From assembly GCF_020782115.1 (NCBI RefSeq), contig NZ_JAJGMW010000013.1:1-64000 (forward strand): a stretch of DNA of 64,000 bases. Reading direction: 5' to 3'. Under the pieces are notes generated by a model. It saw only the letters and a program-made list of their open reading frames with translations. It was not told where the DNA came from and did not search any database. The stretch comes from Leeuwenhoekiella parthenopeia (lineage in GTDB: Bacteria; Bacteroidota; Bacteroidia; Flavobacteriales; Flavobacteriaceae). This document shows positions 1 to 6,880 of this stretch, one piece after another (position 1 is the first letter of the stretch; every line of letters starts with the position of its first letter). The position numbers and the translations under genes were made by a program.

Positions 1-33
1 TGGGTAAAATATCACCGGTGCAATACGCAAAGC

Positions 34-67
34 TTCATTCTATTGGGGCTAGCCCCAATAGAATGAA
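34..67. repeat. Perfect 34-bp palindrome
   Basis: Two 17-base arms (34-50 and 51-67) are exact reverse complements with no loop, centred on GGGGCTAGCCCC. Neither side has the T-run of a rho-independent terminator. It may be a mobile-element or recombination remnant, or a protein-binding site. The pattern is certain and the function is unknown. Confidence 0.8.
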
Positions 68-111
68 AAACAATAATTTTAAACAAGTTTTGGAAAATTA
101 AGCAGTTCTAA

Positions 112-279
112 TCTAGGGAAGCTTACAATTTTTATAAATATCCTTTTTTAAGTGGACTTTTAATTTTACTTAATAATGAATATAAACTTTTATTATCACC
201 ATTAAGAAAACAAATAATTTATGAAAAAAGATATGAGGAAATTTTAAAAATTCTAACTAAGAAATTTGCCAGCATATAA
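112..279 (+). pseudogene. Possible C-terminal coding remnant
   Basis: From the stop at 109-111 to a TAA at 277-279 there is one open frame of 55 codons with no usable start. The translation is protein-like: alternating hydrophobic and basic residues, with KYPFLSGLLILLNNEYKLLL near the middle and a Lys/Glu-rich end. It ends exactly where the attC-like repeat begins, as a cassette gene would. The family is not recognised. It may be the tail of a decayed gene, or chance in AT-rich DNA. Confidence 0.3.
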
Positions 280-406
280 CAACGGTTCATCGCCAGTAAG
301 CCCCACAGTTAGAAAGAAAATAATTAACGTGATCAACAAACCAATACTAAGCCGACAAATCCGCGTCCCTTACTCCGCCAACTGGCGATAATCGAAACCG
401 TTAGCC
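278..406 (+). repeat. attC-like imperfect inverted repeat (possible gene-cassette junction)
   Basis: The left arm at 281-297 (AACGGTTCATCGCCAGT) pairs with the right arm at 381-402 except for an extra block of about five bases on the right, like the extrahelical bases of attC sites. A GTTAGCC core lies at 400-406, close to the GTTRRRY consensus, and AAC at 278-283 could be the opposite core. The stop of the upstream remnant lies in the left core, and the next gene starts 11 bases after the right core. Both fit integron-type cassettes. No integrase is visible. Confidence 0.45.
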
Positions 407-416
407 AATTTAAGAA

Positions 417-770
417 ATGACAAAATTCCGACTGACTTTAGTAACTGAAAATCAAAAATCTCTTGAAAAAGGAAAAAAGTTTGCGGAACTGATTTGCGGA
501 ACTTTGAATTGTAAAAACAGATTTGAAATTTCAAAATATGAGAAGTTTGAAAACTCATATCGAATAGAAATTATTGGACAAATAACGGATAAAAACTCGG
601 TTGCAGAATCAATCGAATTAACTGACCGAATTTGCTCGCCTTGGATTGTGACTTATGACCGACCCAAAAATAGCGTGGAATTGATATTTAATAAATCGGA
701 CTTCTGTAATTTTCGGAGAGCCGAATTCAATGTGCTGAACTGGGCAAATTTTAAAACAGAAAATGAATAA
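417..770 (+). CDS. Hypothetical protein in attC-like cassette
   Basis: A 117-residue soluble protein with no signal peptide or membrane segment. It is rich in Lys, Glu, Asn and Phe, with a central IEIIGQITDKNSVAESIEL segment and a C-terminal half containing SPWIVTYDRPKNSVELIFN, suggesting a small alpha/beta fold. The ATG sits 11 bases after the attC-like core. The gene overlaps the next by 8 bases, so the two are probably co-translated. Base composition is more AT-rich than most of the window, consistent with acquisition. I do not recognise a family and assign no function. Confidence 0.6.
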   Translation: MTKFRLTLVTENQKSLEKGKKFAELICGTLNCKNRFEISKYEKFENSYRIEIIGQITDKNSVAESIELTDRICSPWIVTYDRPKNSVELIFNKSDFCNFRRAEFNVLNWANFKTENE

Positions 771-1284
771 AACCATCGGACTAATTTTAGTTTCATTTCT
801 TCTACAAAACTGCAACAGAATGACAAAAATTGATAAACTATTAAATTTGGAAGATGAAACCGAAACCGTTATTCAAATTGGAGAACTGCTTTGGGAAAAA
901 TCTAAAAACGATAAAGATTTTGAATCACTCAACGAATACGAAAAGAACGTAATATTTATTGAAATGCTCGAAGGTCAAGTTAACAATGGTGGATTTGACC
1001 AATACTTTTTCAATAGTTCTGGTGAATATGCTTACGAAACTTTAAAAGCGTTAGAAGAAATAAAAGCAAACCAAACGGCCAAAATTTTGAATAGCGCCAT
1101 TAAAACATTTCCCACACTACCTGTTCCGAAAGACACAGAACAAAGACGAGAATTAATGGAAGATATTCCCGACAATATTTCAGAAACTTGGGACAAACTT
1201 GATGATGAATTCTATGAATACCCAGAAAATTTGGCGGGATTGGTCATTGAATATGTAAAAACCAACAAAAAGGAATTTGAATAA
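763..1284 (+). CDS. DMP19/DUF4375-like acidic protein
   Basis: A 173-residue, strongly acidic protein. Residues about 65-120 carry EGQVNNGGFDQYFFNSSGEY followed by a Leu-rich helix, which is the signature of the DUF4375 family whose founder is the DNA-mimic protein DMP19. The first 17 residues are hydrophobic and end in QNC. That could be a poor lipoprotein signal, or the true start may be Met20 (position 820), giving a cytoplasmic protein. It overlaps the previous gene by 8 bases and shares its AT-rich composition. Family membership is fairly secure. A DNA-mimic or regulatory role is only inferred from DMP19. Confidence 0.7.
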   Translation: MNKTIGLILVSFLLQNCNRMTKIDKLLNLEDETETVIQIGELLWEKSKNDKDFESLNEYEKNVIFIEMLEGQVNNGGFDQYFFNSSGEYAYETLKALEEIKANQTAKILNSAIKTFPTLPVPKDTEQRRELMEDIPDNISETWDKLDDEFYEYPENLAGLVIEYVKTNKKEFE

Positions 1285-1290
1285 AAGAAA

Positions 1291-1385
1291 AGCCAATCGA
1301 GTAGATGACCGCGAACGGTAAGCTCACCGTGCACCTCTCGTGCAAATCCTGTTAACCATCGGCACTATGTCGGCCAGCCTTTTTA
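1291..1385. other. Structured GC-rich intergenic block of unknown nature
   Basis: Set in AT-rich DNA, this block contains several short hairpins: ACCG-CGAA-CGGT around 1306-1319, ACGGT/ACCGT at 1315-1319 and 1326-1330, and GCAC-CTCTC-GTGC at 1331-1343. A short T-run follows at 1380-1384. It is not a tRNA that I can fold. It may be a mobile-element remnant or a structured RNA on either strand. Confidence 0.3.
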
Positions 1386-1483
1386 GTCTATTCCCAATAT
1401 TCAGTAAAAGGTTTAAAAAACTGATTTTAAAGTAACGAGAATATAATCTCCAGAAATTTTAGCCATAAACAAACTAATACAAC

Positions 1484-1846
1484 GTGGGACTATTTAATAA
1501 ACTCTTTGGAAAAAATAAAAGCTACTCCAAACCACAAGAACCGGAACACGCAGTAATTGTACATTTTCGCTATGAAATGGATTCACTTGATCCTCTTTAT
1601 CAATTAGAAGATGCCCTTGAAAAGCACATTAATGAAGAAGGCGTTGGAGAATTTGACGGGCACGAAATAGCTGTGGATCTAAGTGATGGTTTCCTTTATA
1701 TGTATGGTACAAATGCAGAAACCCTTTTTAAAGCTGTCAAACCGATTTTAGAAAAATCGAACCTTATGAAAGGAGCAGTTGCCAAATTGCGATTTGGACC
1801 ACCCGAAGAGGGTATTAGAGAAATTGAGATTAAACTGCCAGAATAG
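1484..1846 (+). CDS. Hypothetical protein, 120 aa
   Basis: The frame opens with GTG; no ATG lies further upstream in frame. The N-terminus MGLFNKLFGKNK is a short amphipathic basic stretch often found on small cytoplasmic flavobacterial proteins. The rest is an acidic alpha/beta domain, with EFDGHEIAVDLSDGFLYMYG around residues 53-72 and a C-terminal RFGPPEEGIREIEIKLPE strand. There is no signal peptide or membrane segment. It sits alone, with 199 bp upstream and 44 bp before the PspC gene. The family is not named with confidence; it could be a small immunity-type or housekeeping protein. Confidence 0.65.
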   Translation: MGLFNKLFGKNKSYSKPQEPEHAVIVHFRYEMDSLDPLYQLEDALEKHINEEGVGEFDGHEIAVDLSDGFLYMYGTNAETLFKAVKPILEKSNLMKGAVAKLRFGPPEEGIREIEIKLPE

Positions 1847-1890
1847 CAATCAATACTATTTAAAAATTTTTCTATTCCTAAATTAAAAAA

Positions 1891-2091
1891 ATGAATAATA
1901 AAAAACTTACCAAATCCAAAGATAGAATGATAGCCGGTGTTTGTTCCGGGATTGCTGAATACCTCGGCTGGCAAACGCATCACGTTAGAATGCTATTTCT
2001 TATAGGCACCCTATTAGGAGGTTCCGGACTAATAATCTATACGGTTTTAAATTTTGTAATGCCTAATGCTAGTAATGATTACTTTCAATAA
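1891..2091 (+). CDS. PspC-domain membrane protein
   Basis: A 66-residue protein that is almost entirely a PspC domain. It has the N-terminal basic segment KLTKSKDRMIAGVCSGIAEY with the invariant G-V-C-x-G-I-A motif (residues 16-22), followed by one transmembrane helix (about 33-55, with a GGSGLIIYTVLNFVMP end). PspC proteins are inner-membrane proteins of envelope-stress systems, but stand-alone copies of this size are common in Bacteroidota and mostly uncharacterised. There is no pspA or pspB nearby. Family call is confident, function is inferred. Confidence 0.88.
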   Translation: MNNKKLTKSKDRMIAGVCSGIAEYLGWQTHHVRMLFLIGTLLGGSGLIIYTVLNFVMPNASNDYFQ

Positions 2092-2152
2092 AGCACCATA
2101 TTAGAACAATTTCAAAGTGCGCTAAAAAACTAGCTCTATTTTACTTTTTAAA

Positions 2153-2281
2153 ATGAAAATTAAAACAATACTACTCAGCAGTATTTTGGTAATACTCTCT
2201 TCCTGTAAAACCTATACGATTCCGGTTGAAAGCTTTCGGGACCAGATGACAAAATCCGGAACTGAAATACCTTACCTTTAG
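2153..2281 (+). pseudogene. Truncated lipoprotein (42 codons)
   Basis: A short frame of 42 residues starts with a good lipoprotein signal: MKIKTILLSSILVILSSC, then KTYTIPVESFRDQM. It stops at 2279-2281. Larger flavobacterial lipoproteins begin with a very similar head (CKTYTI.P.SF) and run well over 100 residues, so this looks like the surviving 5' end of a decayed gene. The next frame downstream does not continue that family. It could still be a genuine mini-lipoprotein. Confidence 0.45.
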
Positions 2282-2333
2282 AGCCTAAACGTATATATCT
2301 TTAATCAGATTCCAAATCTCAAAACCAGATCTT

Positions 2334-3059
2334 TTGAATTCTAAACCCAGGGTCGAACCCTTCCTTAGAAATCATAAATTCTACACCAAAACGCCTAAAG
2401 CGCAAAACAAATTCCTGCTCGCTTTGGGTTTTCTTGCTTTTGCGGTCCTATTGGTTTTGGTTGTACTTTCGATCTATACCGGGATCTACTTTATCGCGAT
2501 TCTGGGCTTTGCAATCATCCTGTCTCTGATTGCTCCGTTTTTTGATGTGCCTTCCCTTAAAAAAAGTGGGAAAATGATCTACTACGCTCCCCTTTTCATC
2601 ACCGAAAAACCCAAAGACGGCCTAATTAAAATTCACGGCGGCACCCTGTTTGACTATTACTTTGCAATCGACAGAAGGCTAAACGGACGCGAACGCACCG
2701 CCTATATAATGTATGAATATTTAAACGGACTGCTGGCCCTGATAGAAGCTTATAAAGATCAGCCGCAACTACGGGTGCAGGGTACCAGCTATATCATTAA
2801 TGAACGTACGGCAAAAAAACTGGGTTTTAAAATTGGTGAAACGAATGGTTTCCAAAAGCTTATTTTAAGCTACAACTACTTCAACATTTTGGTTTCAAGT
2901 TCGATTGCCAAAAACAAACTGAGCTTTCCAAAGCTGAGTAACACCAAAACTTTTGAGGCGCAAATAAGCGACTTAGCACTACACAAAGCGCATATTGAAA
3001 AACTTCGGGATGCGCTAAAGCACAGGCATCCGCAAAAGCTTCGAGACTTTTCCGGTTAG
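2334..3059 (+). CDS. Two-helix membrane protein of unknown function
   Basis: A 241-residue protein starting at a TTG; no upstream in-frame ATG is available. After a basic N-terminus of about 25 residues come two adjacent transmembrane helices (about 27-47 and 50-70), then a long cytoplasmic domain of about 170 residues containing FITEKPKDGLIKIHGGTLFD, RTAYIMYEYLNGLLALIEAY and a basic His/Lys-rich tail. The layout resembles membrane-anchored hypothetical proteins of Flavobacteriaceae. I do not recognise a characterised family. It is isolated: 52 bp after the lipoprotein fragment and followed by 585 bp without a gene. Confidence 0.7.
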   Translation: MNSKPRVEPFLRNHKFYTKTPKAQNKFLLALGFLAFAVLLVLVVLSIYTGIYFIAILGFAIILSLIAPFFDVPSLKKSGKMIYYAPLFITEKPKDGLIKIHGGTLFDYYFAIDRRLNGRERTAYIMYEYLNGLLALIEAYKDQPQLRVQGTSYIINERTAKKLGFKIGETNGFQKLILSYNYFNILVSSSIAKNKLSFPKLSNTKTFEAQISDLALHKAHIEKLRDALKHRHPQKLRDFSG

Positions 3060-3644
3060 GCTAACTTGAAGTCGAATTGCTTTTTTTTGTGCACAGATTG
3101 ACTACCCACTAACAGAGGTTAGGGTAATTTTTAGATTTGCGTTGCTTTGGTTAGGTCTTGATCCCGTCGCATCAAACAAGCCCTGATAAGGCTTTCCTTA
3201 TTTTTAAAAATGCAACCAGCAGCCAACTAATGAGTTCCCACACAGCACATTTGCAAAAGGATTTAACTGTGCCTTTTCTAAACACCACATAATCTACGTT
3301 CTATACAACGCCCTTCTTGGTATCTGGTTTAATACTACTAAACACCTGAATCCTTGTAGATGGTACCTGCATACTTCCCTTGTCCAACCACCTTTAACCA
3401 CAAAAAATGTGGTAAAGTGTGGTTGCAGTGTGGTTGCACTGTGGTTGCAGTGTGGTTTCAGCCTGGATTTGCCTGGGAGCTTCTCAGTACGATTCGAGCG
3501 TCTACCGTTAACGCAAGCAACCCAAAAAACCGGAAATAATACTAAAAATAAGGTTACCTATTACATGCTGTCCACTTTAAAATCTGTTTCAGCATAAAAC
3601 CGGCTGTATATAAAGCGATCCTGTTCCTAATTTGTATCTTTAGT
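3060..3644. other. Gene-free stretch upstream of the thiamine operon
   Basis: No supportable coding frame on either strand. It holds a small hairpin (ACCACA/TGTGGT, 3397-3413), the 11-bp tandem repeat listed separately, and, at its right end, a TATCTTTA box (3635-3642) that differs at one base from the TAnnTTTG -7 element and is a plausible promoter for the riboswitch transcript. Confidence 0.5.
3417..3460. repeat. 11-bp tandem repeat, four copies
   Basis: Four consecutive units of GTGTGGTTGCA: copies at 3417, 3428, 3439 (first base C) and 3450 (one internal change). A 62-codon frame across it is Cys/Val/Trp-rich only because of the repeat and is not considered a gene. Confidence 0.85.
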
Positions 3645-3726
3645 TTCGCTTTAGGGGTATTCTGAAAAGAATTGAGAGAGTCCCTTTGAACCTGATCCGG
3701 CTTACACCGGCGTAGGGAAAAGCAAA
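3645..3726 (+). promoter_or_regulatory. TPP riboswitch (THI element)
   Basis: The conserved core is clear: an AGGGGT 5' strand (about 3653-3658), a shortened P3/J region, then CCCTTTGAACCTGATCCGG (3682-3700) and ACCGGCGTAGGGAA (3706-3719), which pairs back to the start. This is the thiamine pyrophosphate aptamer. Downstream, AAAGAG (about 3727) can pair with CTCTTT (about 3752) ahead of a T-rich stretch, which could be a terminator expression platform. It lies 85 bp before thiM and fits feedback control of the salvage operon. Confidence 0.95.
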
Positions 3727-3810
3727 AAAGAGCTTCTTATCTAAAAGCGGTCTCTTTCTTTGTTTTCGGTTTTTTCCTAAAGCTTTTTTGTTTCACAAAA
3801 ATAGATCAAC

Positions 3811-4611
3811 ATGGAAAAAACACTTTGGAAACACATCCAAACCGTAAAAAATCAATCCCCTTTAATACACAATATCACCAACTATGTAGTGATGAACAAC
3901 ACGGCAAACGCCCTGCTGGCAGCAGGTGCCTCACCTGTTATGGCTCACGCTAAATCAGAAGTCAAAGATATGACAGGCATTGCAGGCGCGCTGGTGATCA
4001 ATATAGGCACGCTTGACGAATACTGGTCTGAAGCTATGCTGATAGCCGCAGAAACAGCTCATTCCCTAAATAAACCCTGGGTACTTGACCCGGTAGGTGC
4101 CGGGGCCACCCCATATAGAGATGAAATCCTTCAAAAACTACTTCAGTACCGGCCTACGGTAATCAGAGGGAATGCGTCTGAGATTTTAGCCCTTGCGCAG
4201 TCTCATACCGCCAAAACCAAAGGTGTTGACAGCACCGCATCCAGTACCGACGCTGTGGAGGCTGCCCGCAAGCTCGTACAACACTATGAATCTGTGGTAT
4301 GTATTTCGGGCGAAACGGATGTCATTATAGACAACAAACAGCGTTTGCTTTACCTTAAAAATGGTCATGCTATGATGGCAAAGGTTACGGGTTTAGGCTG
4401 CTCGGCATCGGCTATTATAGGAGCATTTATAGCTGTGATTGCAGACAAAACAGAGGCTACCGCTGCTGCGATGGCTTTATTGGGAATAGCAGGAGCGCTT
4501 GCTGCACAGCAAGCTGCCGGACCGGGGAGTCTGCAAATGCAAATCCTGGATAAACTCTATAACCTGGAGGAAACTGAGTTTGACGCACAGCTTAAAATTT
4601 CCCGGGGATGA
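3811..4611 (+). CDS. thiM: Hydroxyethylthiazole kinase ThiM
   Basis: 266 residues. It phosphorylates 5-(2-hydroxyethyl)-4-methylthiazole, the thiazole salvage step of thiamine biosynthesis, in the cytoplasm. Family motifs are present in order: PLIHNITNYVVMNNTAN near the N-terminus, WVLDPVGAGATPYR around residues 90-103, the VIRGNASEI segment, and the catalytic VTGLGC with Cys197. Length is normal for the ribokinase-like ThiM family. It is the first gene behind the TPP riboswitch, and its TGA overlaps the ATG of thiE (ATGA), so the genes are translationally coupled. Confidence 0.97.
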   Translation: MEKTLWKHIQTVKNQSPLIHNITNYVVMNNTANALLAAGASPVMAHAKSEVKDMTGIAGALVINIGTLDEYWSEAMLIAAETAHSLNKPWVLDPVGAGATPYRDEILQKLLQYRPTVIRGNASEILALAQSHTAKTKGVDSTASSTDAVEAARKLVQHYESVVCISGETDVIIDNKQRLLYLKNGHAMMAKVTGLGCSASAIIGAFIAVIADKTEATAAAMALLGIAGALAAQQAAGPGSLQMQILDKLYNLEETEFDAQLKISRG

Positions 4612-5243
4612 ACAAACAATCCCGATTTCCCTATAAACTCTATCTGGTTTTGTCTGAAGCCGACTGTAAAGGGCGACACTTTCTCAAGGTGGCGGAAGAA
4701 AGTATCATAGGAGGAGTAGACCTAATCCAGTTACGGGAAAAGAACGATGATCTGGAGACGTTTATACGCAAGGCACTCCAGCTCAAAGAAATCACGGACA
4801 ACTATGAGATCCCGCTCATCATCAATGATAATTTGGAGATCGCTAAGAAAGTAAATGCGACAGGTATTCACGTAGGAACCCATGACATTCCTCCTGTTGC
4901 TATACGAGAATTGTGGTGTAACGCTGCATATGTGGGTTATTCTATAGAACATCTGGAGCAGTTGGATACAGAAGAAACCGCCGTTTCTGATTATTTAGGT
5001 ATCAGTCCCGTATTTAAAACACCTACCAAAACCGATACCATTACCGAATGGGGATTGGATGGAATCAGAACTATACGCAAGCTTACAGACAAACCTCTGG
5101 TGGCCATTGGTAATCTGGATGTGCACAATATAAAATCGGTTATCGATGCGGGAGCTGATTGCATTGCTGTGGTATCTGCAATCTGTGGAGCGCCCAACCC
5201 TCAAAAGGCAGCTTATCAATTAAAAAATGAACTTTTAAAATGA
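4608..5243 (+). CDS. thiE: Thiamine-phosphate synthase ThiE
   Basis: 211 residues, a TIM-barrel enzyme that joins HMP pyrophosphate and hydroxyethylthiazole phosphate into thiamine phosphate. Characteristic motifs: DLIQLREKN (substrate pyrophosphate region), IINDNLEIAKKVNATGIHVG, DYLGISPVFKTPTKTD, and the phosphate-binding VAIGNLD and AVVSAICGAPNP loops near the C-terminus. Start and stop overlap the neighbours by four bases each (ATGA), so it lies inside a tight operon between thiM and thiD. Confidence 0.97.
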   Translation: MNKQSRFPYKLYLVLSEADCKGRHFLKVAEESIIGGVDLIQLREKNDDLETFIRKALQLKEITDNYEIPLIINDNLEIAKKVNATGIHVGTHDIPPVAIRELWCNAAYVGYSIEHLEQLDTEETAVSDYLGISPVFKTPTKTDTITEWGLDGIRTIRKLTDKPLVAIGNLDVHNIKSVIDAGADCIAVVSAICGAPNPQKAAYQLKNELLK

Positions 5244-6073
5244 AAAAATACACCTATCCTTCAGTCTTAAGCATTGCCGGTTTTGACGGCAGTGGCGGTG
5301 CCGGTATTCAGGCCGATATCAAAACGATTTCTGCTTTGGGATGCTACGCCACCTCTGTGTTAACCGCATTGCCTGTGCAAAACACCCGGGGTGTCAAAAC
5401 TATCTTTCCCATTCCTGTGGAAGCGGTTGCTGAACAGCTGGAAAACTTAATGGAAGATATTGTGCCCGATGCGATAAAAATAGGGATGGTACATACCCCG
5501 CAACTGGTGGAGGTCCTCGTGAAGGAATTGCGCAACTACCCCGACATTCCCGTTGTTTTTGATCCGGTTATGGTGGCAACCAGCGGACATCGTCTTATTG
5601 AAGAAGAAACCATAGCGGTTATTGTAAAAAAACTGCTGCCCCTTGCCGATATCATTACCCCGAATATGGATGAAGCAGCTATTTTAGCGAACATAAAGGT
5701 AGAAAGTCTGGAAGATATGATGCAGGCAGGAGCTTCTATTAAAAAATTGGGCTGTAAAGCTGTACTGCTGAAAGGAGGTCATCAGAAAACAAAAGTAATC
5801 ACTTCCCTGTTATTTGATGAAAGTACTACTCCACGTGCTTTTGAGTTCGAAAAAATTAAAACCAACAACACCCACGGTTCAGGCTGTACCCTATCTTCCG
5901 CTATTGCTTCCTTTTTAGCCCTGGGAAATTCCCTGTATGAAGCAGTTGATCTGGCACAGGAGTATGTCTACCAGGCCATAAAGCAGGGCGCAGATACTGA
6001 AACCGGGAAAGGAAACGGCCCCTTAAATCACTTTTTCAACCCTCAAAAGCTTAATAAAAATGAACTGGTCTGA
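5240..6073 (+). CDS. thiD: Bifunctional HMP/HMP-phosphate kinase ThiD
   Basis: 277 residues of the ribokinase superfamily. It phosphorylates hydroxymethylpyrimidine twice, giving the pyrophosphate used by ThiE. Motifs: SIAGFDGSGGAGIQADIKT at the N-terminus, the DPVMVATSGHRL segment, TPNMDEAAIL, LLKGGH and the catalytic NNTHGSGCTLSSAIAS anion-hole loop. Length is normal. It overlaps thiE by 4 bases and tenA by 14 bases. Confidence 0.97.
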   Translation: MKKYTYPSVLSIAGFDGSGGAGIQADIKTISALGCYATSVLTALPVQNTRGVKTIFPIPVEAVAEQLENLMEDIVPDAIKIGMVHTPQLVEVLVKELRNYPDIPVVFDPVMVATSGHRLIEEETIAVIVKKLLPLADIITPNMDEAAILANIKVESLEDMMQAGASIKKLGCKAVLLKGGHQKTKVITSLLFDESTTPRAFEFEKIKTNNTHGSGCTLSSAIASFLALGNSLYEAVDLAQEYVYQAIKQGADTETGKGNGPLNHFFNPQKLNKNELV

Positions 6074-6713
6074 AAATGCCTGGCAAGCTGTTAATGGTAT
6101 TTACAATTCCATTCTCAAAATGCCCTTTATTGAGGAATTATCTGACGGCAGTCTTCCTATGAAGACATTTCAGTTCTACATGCTGCAGGACTCCTATTAT
6201 CTGGAGCATTTTGGAAGAGCCTTGGCTTTAATAGGTGCTAAAGCGTATGATGTGGAAGATGCGCTGGCATACCTACAATTTGCGGAAAATGCCATTGTGG
6301 TAGAGCAAGCCCTGCACGAGTCTTATTTTAAAGACTTTGGAGTGTCAAACAAGGGAATCATACAGCCCGCCTGTCATCATTATACGCACTTTTTGAGAAG
6401 TACTGCAACACTGGAACCCGTGGAAGTAGCGATGGCTGCAACACTCCCCTGCTTTTGGATTTATAAAAATGTTGGAGAATATATTTATACCCACCATCAG
6501 GCTGCCGGAAACCCGTTTCAAAACTGGATTGAAGCCTATGCCGGGGAAGAATTTACGGTTTCGGTAGAAAGGGCAATTGATCTGTGTAATAAGGCAGCTT
6601 TACAAACCACACCTCAAATACGCCGGCGCATGACGGAAGCTTTTATCACAGCATCGCGTTTGGAGTATCAATTTTGGGATGCCGCATATAACCTGAAGCG
6701 GTGGGAGTTGTAG
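6060..6713 (+). CDS. tenA: Thiaminase II / aminopyrimidine aminohydrolase TenA
   Basis: 217 all-helical residues. TenA hydrolyses aminopyrimidine breakdown products of thiamine to HMP, feeding ThiD. Features: the W-x-x-(V/I) N-terminus, PMKTFQFYMLQDSYYLEHF (residues about 30-48), a Cys in QPACHHYTHFLRS, CFWIYKNVGEYI with the conserved Cys-x-Trp-x-Tyr region, and FWDAAYNL at the C-terminus. It is the last gene of the riboswitch operon. The operon is salvage-only: thiC, thiG, thiS and thiH are absent here. Confidence 0.95.
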   Translation: MNWSENAWQAVNGIYNSILKMPFIEELSDGSLPMKTFQFYMLQDSYYLEHFGRALALIGAKAYDVEDALAYLQFAENAIVVEQALHESYFKDFGVSNKGIIQPACHHYTHFLRSTATLEPVEVAMAATLPCFWIYKNVGEYIYTHHQAAGNPFQNWIEAYAGEEFTVSVERAIDLCNKAALQTTPQIRRRMTEAFITASRLEYQFWDAAYNLKRWEL

Positions 6714-6880
6714 ATTATAGTTAGAAATTCAAATATGCTATATACAGATAGTCTGATCGGGAGCTAAATTCTAATTTGGTTAATTTCACAAAGATCGAGT
6801 CTCTTTTGATGCCTCTATGCTGTTCTTTCAATCCTCCCAAATACCCTACCTTTAAAGCCTAACCAAGTATTTTTACATTG

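Noticed and set aside
370-558. Minus-strand frame of 62 codons overlapping the attC-like repeat
   Set aside because: It lies across the inverted repeat and the start of a better-supported plus-strand gene, and its translation has no domain character.
1291-1385. tRNA or tRNA-like remnant reading of the GTGCAAATCC segment
   Set aside because: The segment looks T-arm-like, but acceptor and D-arm pairing could not be built, so no tRNA is called.
3409-3597. Plus-strand frame of 62 codons over the 11-bp repeat
   Set aside because: Its Cys/Val/Trp-rich start is only the translated repeat, and it has no plausible ribosome binding site.
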